Of a stretch of 64,000 bases of DNA, positions 22,348 to 32,549 are shown piece by piece (positions within the stretch are counted from its first letter, which is position 1; each line of letters opens with the position of its first letter). The notes beneath the pieces were generated by a model. The model worked only from the letters and a program-made list of their open reading frames with translations. It did no database searches and was not told the DNA's origin. The position numbers were made by a program, and so were the translations under genes. This stretch comes from Gambelia wislizenii (taxonomy: Eukaryota > Chordata > Lepidosauria > Squamata > Crotaphytidae): positions 71,207,001-71,271,000 of the forward strand of contig JAUMIR010000004.1 of assembly GCA_030847615.1 (NCBI GenBank), written 5' to 3'.

Positions 22348-22461
22348 GCTGACTTACTATTGCTAAGTGGTAATTGTTATTACTGAACAGTGTTTTGTCA
22401 ATAGCAGACAAGAACATTTTTACATGTATTAGCATTTAATGAGTTTTTTGAGGGGGAATAG
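22348..22461 (-). repeat. 114-bp module fused to CR1, copy 1
   Basis: Non-CR1 sequence, 114 bp, with about three differences from 30011-30124. It joins CR1 on both sides here; on its right it runs into CR1 at the codons for NREKCRIL. See the second copy for its other context. Confidence 0.8.
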
Positions 22462-23352
22462 TATCCTACATTTCTCCCTGTTGAAATTCATTTTGTTAAT
22501 ATTGGCCCAGTTTTCTAATCTGTTGAGGTCATTTTGGATTCTGATCCTGTCCTCTGGGGTATTAGCTACCCCTCCTAATTTCATATCATCTGCAAACTTG
22601 ATAAGCATACCCTCTATTCCCTCATCCAAGTCATTGATAAAGATGTTGAATATCACTGGACCAGAATAGAACCCTATGGCACCCCACTGATCACTTCTCT
22701 CCAGGATGAAGAGGAGTCATTGATGACTACCCTTTGGGTTTGGTCAGTCAACCAATTACAAATCTACATAACAGTTGCATTGTCTAGCCCACAGGTTACT
22801 AACTTTTTTGTAAGAATATCATGGGGGACCTTGTAAAAAGCCTTACTGAAATCAAGATACACTACATCTACTGCGTTCCCTTCATCTATCAAGTTTGTAA
22901 CTCCATCAAAAAAAGAGATGAGATTACTCTGGCATGACTTGTTTTTGAGAAATCCATGTTGACTTTTTGTGATCATGGTATTCCTTTCTAAGTGGTTACA
23001 GACTATCTGTCTAATGATCTGCTCTAGAATCTTTCCTAGTATTGATGTCAGGCTGACTGGGTGGTAATTATTTGGGTCTTCTTCCCCTCCCCCTTTTTTT
23101 TTTTTAAAGATGGGGACAACATTTCCCTCCTCCAGTCTTCCGGGACCTCTCCTGTTCTCCAGGAATTTTCAAAGATTATTGACAGTGGTTCTGAGTTTAC
23201 TTCTGCCAGTTCTTTTAATACCCTTGGATGAAGTTCATCCGGCCTTGGAGACTTGAACTCATTTATACTGGTCAGGTATTCCTGAACTACCTCTTTACCA
23301 ATTCTGTGCTGTATTTCCCCTTCTGCATTATCTGCTCCATTTTCCTCAGGTC
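22462..23352 (-). mobile_element. CR1 internal RT fragment
   Basis: Minus-strand CR1 RT: the translation includes [31 protein letters not shown] and LIKFADDMKLGG (catalytic ADD intact), but with frameshifts and stops. The 3' end is missing: it stops at 22462, where the 114-bp module begins. It lies head-to-head with the next CR1. Confidence 0.85.
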
Positions 23353-23372
23353 ACTCCAAAAGATGTAATGAA

Positions 23373-24600
23373 TTTAGTCTGATCTGATCTCTTTTTTTGA
23401 TAAAGTGACCAGCTTGGTAGATGAAGGGAATGCTGTAGACATTGCATACCTTGATTTCAGTAAGGCCTTTGACAAGGTTCCCCATGACATTCTTGCAAAC
23501 AAGCTTGTAAAATGTGGGCTAGACAAGTTAACTGTTCAATGGATTTGTAATTGGTTGACCGGCCGAACCCAAAGGGTGCTCAGCAGTGGCTCCTCTTCGT
23601 CTTGGAAAGATGTGACCAGTGGGGTGCCACAGGGTTCTGTCCTGGGCCCAGTGCTATTCAACATCTTTATCAATGACTTGGATGAGGGAATTAGGGGCAT
23701 ACTTATCAAATTTGGAGATGACACCAAATTGGGAGGAGTAGCTAATACCCTAGAGGACAGGATCAAAATTCAGAATGACCTAGATAGACTGGAGAGCTGG
23801 GCTAAAGCTAACAAAATGAAATTCAATACAGAGAAATGTAAAGTACTGCATTTAGGGCGGAAAAATGAAATGCATAAATATAGGATGGGAGAGACCTGGC
23901 TGAATGAGACTACGTGCGAAAGGGATCTAGGAGTCCTAGTAGACCACAAGTTGAACATGAGCCAACAGTGTGATGCGGCAGCTAAAAAGGCCAATGCGAT
24001 TTTGGGCTGTATCAATAGAAGTATAGTGTCTAGATCAAGGGAAGTAATAGTGCCACTCTATTCTGCCTTGGTCAGACCTCACTTAGAATACTGTGTCCAG
24101 TTCTGGGCACCACAATTCAGAAAGGATATTGACATATTGGAGCGTGTCCAGAGAAGGGCAACTAAAATGGTGAAAGTCTGGAAACGACGCCTTATGAGGA
24201 GAGACTTAGGGAGCTGGGTATGTTTAGCCTGGAAAAAAGACAGTTAAGAGGCGATATGATGGCCCTGTTTAAGTATTTGAAGGGATGTCACGCTGAGGAT
24301 GGAGCAGACTTGTTTTCTGCTGCTCCAGAGACTGGAACACGGAGCAATGGGTGCAAGCTCCAGGAACAGAGATTCCACCTCAACATGAGGAGGAACATTT
24401 TGACAGTAAGAGCTGTTCGGCAGTGGAACACACTCCCTCGGAGCATGGTGGTGTCTCCTTCCTTGGAGGTCTTTAAACAGAGGCTGGATGGCCATCTGTC
24501 GGGGATGCTTTGATTGTGATTTCCTGCGTGGCAGGGGGGTTGGACTGGATGGCCCTCATGGTCTCTTCCAACTCTGCAATTCTATGATTCTATGATTCTA
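23373..24600 (+). mobile_element. CR1, 5'-truncated, 1.2 kb
   Basis: Runs from the RT palm to a complete 3' end (GGACTGGATGGCCCTCATGG...ATTCTATGATTCTATGATTCT). It is 5'-truncated about 20 bp from a CR1 on the opposite strand. Confidence 0.9.
23405..24513 (+). pseudogene. CR1 reverse transcriptase fragment with one frameshift
   Basis: The reading frame covers RT motif A ([16 protein letters not shown]), motif B ([15 protein letters not shown]) and motif C, where FADD has become FGDD, which should disable catalysis. The remaining C-terminus ([22 protein letters not shown] and following) is well kept. A one-base deletion near 24175, in the AAAGTCTGG that is AAAGGTCTGG in relatives, shifts the frame; the tail continues in 24220-24513 to a natural stop after LDGHLSGML. 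Few other changes suggest a fairly young copy. Confidence 0.85.
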
Positions 24601-26070
24601 GTCACATTCACATCAGAAGAATATGACTGTGACTAAATTCATTGCATGTTTTGGAGTGTCAGAAGCTAAAGGCTGACCATTTTTCAATGAATATGGACTC
24701 TTGTTACAGAAAACTTTAGTTCACAGATTCCATTATGGAATTTTGCAGCCATGATGAACCCACAGAGGTGAGGCTATCCTGTCCTTGAGGATGAAATACA
24801 CCAGATTGGGAGAGGACTGTTGAAAGATGGAAGGCTTTTTATGGTTGGGCTAATTAAGGACATCTGAACATAAAGACAACACCTGTGCTGGAAAGTTTCC
24901 CCCAATTAAAAATACACTTCAAAAAAGTGGTTTTCTCTTAACTGTCTCTCTGACTATGAATATAGAATAAACCTAGCAATTAAGAAATTATTTTTAAAAT
25001 ATTTTGCATTAAATGACTTGTAAGTTTACATTTTGTTGCTTTTTGTTTTACACTCCAGGGCTATGACTTGATCATAGAATAAGGTTTATGTTAAATTAAT
25101 TTTCCTTTTTATTTTTAAAATAGTTTGGTATAACTCTGTGTGTTCTGATAAGTTGCACTTTGTTTCACACTACTACTAAAGGTAAAGAATCCAAGGTCTT
25201 TGTTTTAATTGTGGTTTGGGTAACAGATTTAGGGTACCATGGTTGAACACTTAGGAAAATCTTTGGACACTAGGATTTTATGTCTTCTGAGTTTTGATGG
25301 TGAAATTAGATACTGAGCTGTCTAAAGGAGTGGTAGATATGAATTTCTTTGTGGTCAGGATTAAAAATGCTTGTTTATTAGACTGCAGTGGATATTTGAT
25401 CAAGGTAGGATTTAATGTTATAATATTTCTTCTGAGTTTCTTACTATTGCAGTTATTACTTTACCACAGCCTATTATGCTTAATATTACCATTATAGTCT
25501 CTTCAATAGGTGTGCTTTAGCCACTGTATTAATTTTCTTATTTGCTAAATACATTATACAGTAATTGTAAGTTATGCTGTAACCATTATCCCTGCTACTA
25601 TTACTCTTACTATTATTGGTACTAATATCTCATATTTTATATTATGCACTATTTTTATAATCATGTATTGCTTTTCACTAGCTTGTGTATCATTTCAATA
25701 AATGTTAAAACTGCTTTACTTCTGAGTGTGCTGTTGGTTCAATTATCACTTTCCCTTGCTCATTAGAGCTATATACCAAGGGTAGTATAGGGGGGGAAGA
25801 ACCCTAATTTTCCCTTTGTGTGATGGGACTCCGAAGGAGGTTGTAGATAGCACAACTATAATTTTCAGTTGTGTAACATATTTTTGGCAGATTAAGACCG
25901 TTCACTAAGGATACCATGCCTCTCCCAATCCTCACACCAGCATTCAGGAAATACGTACACCTCTTTTTACATTACTGTTTGTGCTAGAAAGCAAAAGCAT
26001 GGGTTAACCTGCAGTACTGTTTCACAGGTCTGCACTGTTGGGACTATGACTAGCAGAAACTGTGCCATTC
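24601..26070. other. No recognised feature
   Basis: AT-rich DNA with no coding signal or recognised repeat. Confidence 0.4.
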
Positions 26071-26308
26071 TCTAGTGTGATATAGTGGTTTGAGTATTGG
26101 ATTAGGACTCTAGAGACCAAGGTTCAAATCCCTGCTTAGCCATGGAAACCCACTAGATGACCTTGGGCAAGTCCCACTCTCCCAGTCTGAGAGGAAGGCA
26201 ATGGTTAAACCCTCTCTATACAAACCTTGCCGAAAATCCTCAAAGTATGTTCTCCTTAGGTTTACCATAAATCAGAAACAACCTGAAGGCACACAACAAC
26301 AACAACAA
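26071..26308 (+). mobile_element. tRNA-derived SINE with ACAACA tail
   Basis: Head TAGTGTGATATAGTGGTTTGAGTATTGG resembles a tRNA A-box region, GGTTCAAATCC is a B-box-like motif, and the 3' end is CAGAAACAACCTGAAGGCACACAACAACAACAACAA. Nearly full length. Confidence 0.8.
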
Positions 26309-26465
26309 GGCACAATAAAGACTGTAATGCACTTTTGCAAATTAAAGCTATAATTTTTTTCAGACATCGGACAAGAGGTGAAAACAATGCCACTAAAACG
26401 CACCTTTCCACTTGTCCTACACTTGTTTTTAGAGAATTCAATATCCCTTTTTTAAGTTGCATTGT

Positions 26466-26572
26466 GGCTGAAAACCTCCTCTGAACAAATCTTGCCTAAA
26501 AAATGCTGTGATAAATTCACCTTAGGGTCACTATAAGTTGTAAATGACTTGAGGGCTAATAACAACAACATT
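26466..26572 (+). mobile_element. SINE 3' half
   Basis: GAACAAATCTTGCC...TTAGGGTCACTATAAGTTG...AACAACAACA is the 3' half of the same SINE family, truncated at 5'. Confidence 0.65.
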
Positions 26573-27043
26573 GTGTGCCATTCCATCATTCCATAAGAAT
26601 TCCTTATTCTATCTGAACATAGCTAGAGTCCTCACAGTAGATGGAGAGGGCTGTTTCCCCAGCAAGATTATATTATTATAAGCTATAGCTGTTAAACAAT
26701 GCAAAATATTTTGGGGCACCTTAGTCTTTGTAGTATTACAAAAAGACCTGCTGCTAGCCAATACAAAAACTGTTAGAACTAATTTGCTGATGTGGATCAA
26801 CACAGCTATGTTCATTTGTGGATTCATCTTGGGGGGAGGGGATATGGCTATGGAGACTGTCAAGAAGAGTGCCTGCACTTCAGAAGTTACCACTACATCA
26901 CTGTTCAACCATGCATCTGCTTGCCGCACATCTTGATGCATGATGAGATGTTCAAACAAATCCTTGTTAAAATTCTTCAAAACTTCCATGAATGGAAGGC
27001 ATTTGCATAATCTGTCTATAACAGATGGAGACACATTCACAAA
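26573..27043. other. No recognised feature
   Basis: No coding or confident repeat signal. Confidence 0.4.
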
Positions 27044-27300
27044 TATATGAAACCAATGTGAAGTCGAAGGCTTTCACGGCTGTCATCCATAGATTTTCCT
27101 TGGGTTTTTTTCCGGGCTGTGAGGCTGAGTTCTGGAATAGTTTCTTTCTGACGTTTTGCCTGCATCTGTGGCTGGCATCCTCAGAGAATGGTTGTCTGAG
27201 GATGCCAGCCACAGACGCAGGCAAAACATCAGAAAGAAACTATTCCAGAACACAGCCTCACAGCCCAGAAAAAAACCAAGGAAAATCTATATGAAACCAA
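27044..27300. mobile_element. Penelope-like foldback insertion with 13-bp target duplication
   Basis: The perfect direct repeat TATATGAAACCAA (27044-27056 and 27288-27300) brackets a 231-bp insert. The insert is two head-to-head copies of one sequence; the left copy has 35 extra bases (27057-27091). Both arms keep a hammerhead-type CTGAGGA (plus strand 27196-27202) and a stem II of GCCAGC with GCAGGC, followed by AAAAC where an active core needs GAAA. The arrangement is the same as at 2476-2846. Confidence 0.75.
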
Positions 27301-27447
27301 CTTGGAAAGGTGGTTGCCTGTGTTAAAAATAATCTTTCTTACACAGCCTAGACATTTCCCTAGACATCTACTAATGCTGAACATTGTCCAGGAATACTAT
27401 TTTGGAAGTTACTTCACTTTTGGTCAGAGAATTATATATCTTCTTGA

Positions 27448-27676
27448 TACAGTGGGCCCTTGGTATCCACTGTGGTTTAGTTCTGGGACCGCCCGAGGAT
27501 ATCAAAATCCTTGGATGCTCAAGTCCCATTATGTACAATGGCATAGTAAAATGGCATCTGTTATATAAAATGGCAAACAGCAAGGTTTGCTTTTTGGTCA
27601 TTTTTTAAAATATTTCCAAGCCATGGATGATTGAATCTGTGGATACTGAATCAATGAATAAGGAGGGTTGACTGTA
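27448..27676. mobile_element. Tigger-like MITE
   Basis: Ends TACAGTGGGCCCTTGGTATCC and GGAGGGTTGACTGTA with TA at both borders. Internal TATATAAAATGGCAAA...AAGGTTTGCTTTTTGG block is shared with 47728 and 52427. Confidence 0.75.
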
Positions 27677-27783
27677 TATACTTGGCTGCATGTTTTGAAT
27701 AGCTGTCTACAGCTTTGTATATACTTTGCACGGAACCACCAAGAGGTGCACGGCAGTCATATATCAAAGACACATATAAACCT

Positions 27784-28022
27784 TCTTGTTGTTGTTCCAT
27801 GCTTTCATGTTGTTTCTGATTTATGGTGACCCTAAAGCAAGCCTATCATGGGGTTTTCTTGGCAAGATTTGTTCAGAGCCAGTTTGCCTTTGCCTTCCTC
27901 TGAGGCTTAGAGAGTGTGACTTGCCCATGGTTACCAAGTGGGTTTCCATGCCCGAGTGGGGATTTGAACTCTGCTCTCCAGAGCAGAGTCCAACACTCAA
28001 ACTACTACACTATGCTGGCTCT
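27784..28022 (-). mobile_element. tRNA-derived SINE with ACAACA tail
   Basis: Inverse of the 26071 family: left TTGTTGTTGTTCC tail, GGTGACCCTAAAG block, right tRNA-like head ending AGCCAGCATAGTGTAGTAG. Confidence 0.8.
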
Positions 28023-29020
28023 TCTATATACATCTACCATGCCCAATATACATTCACAGAAAAGAACTCAATCTTATATACAAAAAAATATGGCAGTCTA
28101 GAGGAAAAGAAAACAATAAGTGAGTGGGGACAGTCTGCAAACAGCTCAGACTGAAGAGTTCAACCCAAATCTAGAGATTTATAGTGGCAAATAGAAATCT
28201 ACTGTTTCTCTGCCACCTGACACCTGTTAGGCAGATAGTTGCCCTGAAATCTTGATGATGCCCAAGTGAAACATAGGGAAACTCTTTCAGACTGATGGTC
28301 TAAGAAGCTATATGCTTTGTATTCAAGTCTTGTTTCTTTTATACAACTAGGAAGAGAAAATATTTAGCAGAACTTAAGTTCTCATTTGGATTGCCCTGCA
28401 TCTTTCATTTGGCCCTTCCGCTCCTGGAGACTTAACATTTTTACTGCTAGCTACCCCTGATGCAAATTAATGCATCACTGATAAATGATACAGCAATGGA
28501 CTACTGATTAAACAGGGAAGTAGCATGAGTTAAGTCTGGCTGTGTAAAACCATTAATCTCATTGCTTCAGTCAAATCTATGCTGCTCTCGTAACATGCTC
28601 ACCTGCTGTTTTCTTGTATTCAGACTGCCTGTCTACCCTCACAGTATAGAAGCCATAACTTCTGTGAGGAAGCACTATTTTATAAGCCCAGAACTGTGGG
28701 AATTAGCACCCCATATAAGCATGAGGGCCTTGTATTATGTACAGTTACTTTACTGACTTTAGATAAAAATAACTGGCATTAATAATTGGTTCTGGTATGA
28801 AACAGTTGAGCCTTTCATATTTCAGGTTCCCTTTTCAGTTAGTGTAAGCCAATGCAGTTCTTCTGAATACAAGGAATTGCAGCCATCTGTGTTTCTCACT
28901 TTGCTGCATTTGTGTTTCATGCTACAAAATGGAGAACACAGATGCTCCTTCATTTTTGCAAAGTACGGCGGGGGGGGGGGACCCACCAAGGAAAAGAAAA
29001 GCACCACTTGTACTAAAGTG
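28023..29020. other. No recognised feature
   Basis: No gene or repeat recognised; a G-run lies at about 28971-28980. Confidence 0.4.
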
Positions 29021-30010
29021 TTATAGAATCATACAATCATAGAGTTGGAAGAGACCACGAGAGCCATCCAGTCCAACCCCCTACCATGCAGGAATACACA
29101 ATCAAAGCATTCCCGACAGATGGCCATCCAGCCTCCAAAGGAGACTACCGCACTACAAAGCAGTGCATTCCACTTCTGAACAGCTCTTACTGTCGGGAAG
29201 TTCTTCCTAATGTTTAGGTAGAATCTCTTTACCTGTGGCTTGAAACCACTGCTCCATGTCCTAGTCTCTGGAGCAGCAGAAAACAAGCTTGCTCCATCCT
29301 CAGTATGGCATCTCTTCAAATATTTCAACATGACTATCATGTCACCTCTCAACCTTCTCTTCTCCAGACTAAACATGCCCAGCTCCCTAAGCCGCATCTC
29401 ATAGGGCATGGCTTCCAGACCCCTCACCATCCTGGTCGCCCTCCTCTGGACATGGTCCAGCTTCTCAATATCCTTCCTGAATTGTGGTGCCCAACTGGAC
29501 AAAGTATTCCAGGTGAGGTCTGACCAAAGCAGGATAGATTGGCACTAATAGGTCTCTTGATCTAGACACTATACTCCTATTAATGCAGCCTAGAATTGCA
29601 TTGGCTTTTTTAGCTGCTGCATCACACTGCTGACTCATGTTCAGCTTGTGGTCCACTAAGACTCCTAGATCCCTTTTGCATGTACTGCCCTCAAGCCAGG
29701 TGTCACCCATCCTATATCTGTGCGTTTCATTATTAGTGCCTGAGTGTAATATCCTACATTTCTCCCTGTTGAAATTCATTTTTTTAGTTTTAGCCCAGCT
29801 TTCTAATCTGTTAAGGTAATTTTGAATTCTGATCCTGTCCTCTGAGGTATTAGCTACCCCTCCTAATTTGGTGTCATCTGCAAACTTGATAAGCATGACC
29901 TCTATTCCCTCATCCAAGTTGTTAATAAAGATATTGAATAGCACTGGGCCCAGGACAGAACCCGGTGGCACCCCACTAGTCACTTCTCTCCAGGATGAAG
30001 AGGAGCCATT
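29021..30010 (-). mobile_element. CR1 3' part of a chimeric retroelement, copy 2
   Basis: Minus-strand CR1 from its 3' tail at 29021 to about 30010. The translation includes [18 protein letters not shown] and [12 protein letters not shown] with frameshifts and small deletions. At 30010 CR1 stops and the 114-bp module begins, with the same junction (GAGGAGCCATTGCTGAC) as near 22350. Confidence 0.85.
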
Positions 30011-30124
30011 GCTGACTTATTATTGCTAAGTGCTAATTGTTATTACTGAACAGTGTTTTGTCAATAGCAGACAAGAACATTTTTACACGTATTAGCATTT
30101 AATGAGTTTTTTGAGGGGGAATAG
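30011..30124 (-). repeat. 114-bp module fused to CR1, copy 2
   Basis: About 97% identical to 22348-22461 by eye. Unlike copy 1, it continues to the right into further non-CR1 sequence carrying an ORF. Confidence 0.8.
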
Positions 30125-30415
30125 TTGTGGTTTTATTTTATTCATTTCAGGAGGCGGGGAATAATCATTGGGATCTTTCTTTTTTGCAGTCTCAATTTGC
30201 TCAATAATCCAAGCAAGTACTAAAAGTGGGAAAGAGTTATTCCTATTGTTTTTTTCCTTTAAGCCATATTCTTTGTATATATTGCTAATTAATTTTTTTG
30301 TTGCTCCTGAAATGTTATTGATGCCCATTGTACCTATTAGAACCCTTAAAACAAATGCAAAAGAACTGATGGAATAGTCTTTTCTAAAACTGTTCTCTCC
30401 CAACCACCCGGCCAT
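30092..30415 (-). CDS. Unknown ORF upstream of CR1, 107 codons
   Basis: An uninterrupted minus-strand frame beginning MAGWLGENSF and ending FPLKKLIKC inside the shared module. It contains a hydrophobic stretch (FPLLVLAWIIEQI) and K/N-rich segments. I do not recognise it. Its position, at the 5' side of a CR1 truncation with a repeated junction, suggests a captured piece of another retroelement's first ORF or of a host or endogenous-virus transcript; this is inference only. In copy 1 only the last nine residues remain. It may not be translated. Confidence 0.3.
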   Translation of the reverse strand: MAGWLGENSFRKDYSISSFAFVLRVLIGTMGINNISGATKKLISNIYKEYGLKEKNNRNNSFPLLVLAWIIEQIETAKKKDPNDYSPPPEMNKIKPQLFPLKKLIKC

Positions 30416-32044
30416 GGGTTATATCTGTGTGTTTGCTTTGAAGTCACACAAAAAATCTCCCTTACAGCAGTAAGAAGGAGCCTTTTCCCCACTACACATG
30501 TGTTTAATCCTATCAGGGGAGATAAACATTCCTTGTTGATCTCCTTACCGGCTGCTGCAGTGGGTTACTAAAGGGTATTCAACAAGTTATGCTTGGAGCA
30601 TAAGCCCTCTACAACATGTCTTTACAATTCCAAAAAAGATCCATTGTAGCCAAGGGTATCTGCAGATTTAATAATAAGAAGCCCCTACAGGTTTGAAGAG
30701 CAAGAGTGGAAATACACTGAAGTAAATGTCTAAGTGCAGTTTCTTTAGGTATGACTGACACTTGTAGGAACGTAAAACTATAGCATACTGTCCATCTAGC
30801 TCTACACTATCTGCTTGGTCAAGAAGCAACGCTCCAGGCTCTCAGGTAGACAGATATCTTTCACATCATCTGCTACCAGATGGGGCAAGCACTCCAGGAA
30901 TTATGGCAGGAACAAAGTTATTTTTCTAGGGTGGGATTGTTTAAAAAGTCAAATTAAGTTTATTTTTTGTGTATTTTCATTTTACATTGTTCTCTCTGTA
31001 GTCCACTTTTCAAACTACAGGTCCTCAGAATGGGTGTAGAAGGAGCTTTGTGCAGAATTGCAAAAAGACTGCCAAGACCAAGACCTGATTAGCTTTTGAG
31101 CTGTCTCTGCAGAATTATTTCTGTTAGAAGGGATTCTCCAGCTGAAGTCAACGACAAATACAAACACTGAGCAAAACTCAGCTTGCAAACTTGTAGCTTC
31201 ACAAACAAGTCCACAGAAATTGCTGGCCAAAATACAAACAAACCTGTGGCCTAAAAAAAGCAACAGGATAAATCTCCTTCCAGTTTATAAAAGCTCCTTT
31301 CTTGTCACTTGGAGATGAATCTTACTTACCACAGTCCTACAAAAACACCTCTAGTCTATTCATGTCCTTGCTCAAAGAGGTTAATAAACTTCACTGTTTT
31401 TTACAGAAGCAAAGTGACTGACTATATAGAAGGTGGCCAGTGGGGACGCCCCAGGTGGAACCTCCATACAGAATTTGCTCGTCAAAGACCGTTAATATAA
31501 ACCCTTGCTAGAAAGAGGTATTTCACATTGTTTCTTTTTGACATTATAGAGGGAAATAAGATCCTAGTTGGGGATGAGGTCCAATCTGAATTGATTACAA
31601 TCTATTTGGGTGCATTTTTCAACCATATGGCTATAACAAGGGATGTAAGAGCAAAGTAAACATCAAATCATACCCTGAAATAAACAAATGTAAGTGTACC
31701 CCTACTTGTTTACCCCAATGGTCCATTTATACCTACTATTTTATCTGTGAATGTTCAGTATTTGAGGCTTTGGAGAAATAAGATATACAACGATCCATTA
31801 TAATAGAATAAGCCTACTCTTGATGAAGCTGCATTCCTCAGCCACTTTGTCTTATATATTTGTCTAATACACATTTATACATTTGTCTAATACTTCACTA
31901 AAATTAACTACTCAGTACTACATGACATATTACTGGGCATGAAGTTTTCACACACAGCAAATGACAGTCAGTCATCATGTTCATGGAGGGTTCCCTGGAC
32001 ACAACAGGGATCAGCTCTCAACCAGTAGAGTACTTCTGGATGTG
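30416..32044. other. No recognised feature
   Basis: May include more of the unknown segment that precedes the CR1 chimera; no family recognised. No supported gene. Confidence 0.35.
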
Positions 32045-32092
32045 TCTACTCAAAAGGAAGTCCCACTGAATTCAGTGGGATTTACTCCTAGG
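32045..32092. repeat. Small palindromic repeat
   Basis: AAGTCCCACTGAATTCAGTGGGATTTACT is a hairpin of a type widespread in reptile genomes (CCCATTGAACTCAATGGG class). Related decayed copies lie near 18788, 40530 and 50515. Confidence 0.5.
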
Positions 32093-32167
32093 AAAGAGGG
32101 CACAGAAATCCAGCCCAAACATATTAATAGTAAAGAATAATTGTGTAAAATGCTAGTTGGTAAGATC

Positions 32168-32213
32168 AATCATAGAATCATAGAGTTAGAAGAGACCACA
32201 AGGGCCATCCAAA
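32168..32213 (-). mobile_element. Ultra-short CR1 insertion, about 45 bp
   Basis: Only the extreme CR1 3' end is present (inverse of GGATGGCCCTTGTGGTCTCTTC...ATGATTCTATGAT), flanked by AATCA-type repeats. Confidence 0.65.
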
Positions 32214-32549
32214 TCACAAATAACAATGCCACTCCACTGGTGCTAAAATGTATCTTTTCTGGACAGAAGTGCATGGAAAAAGTAAATAAAAATGGCATTT
32301 CACTGCCCAGTGTAATTGTGTACAAACATAAGAAGATCAAACTTCAAGAGTTTGCCTGGCAAGTTGGATAGTGTTCCCATTTGGTAAAAAGAGTGATTGT
32401 AGTCCTTGAATATGTGGTACCTGTGACAATTTTGCAGTTACAGTCACAGTTAAATAATGTAAACCTTTCCCAGTTGACAATTAGGTGTCAGGCAGCAGCA
32501 GCCACAAGAACAATCACCCCCACCCATCCCAAAAAAGGACAGGTAGGCA
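32214..32549. other. No recognised feature
   Basis: Start of the presumed first intron of the minus-strand gene; no further signal. Confidence 0.35.
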
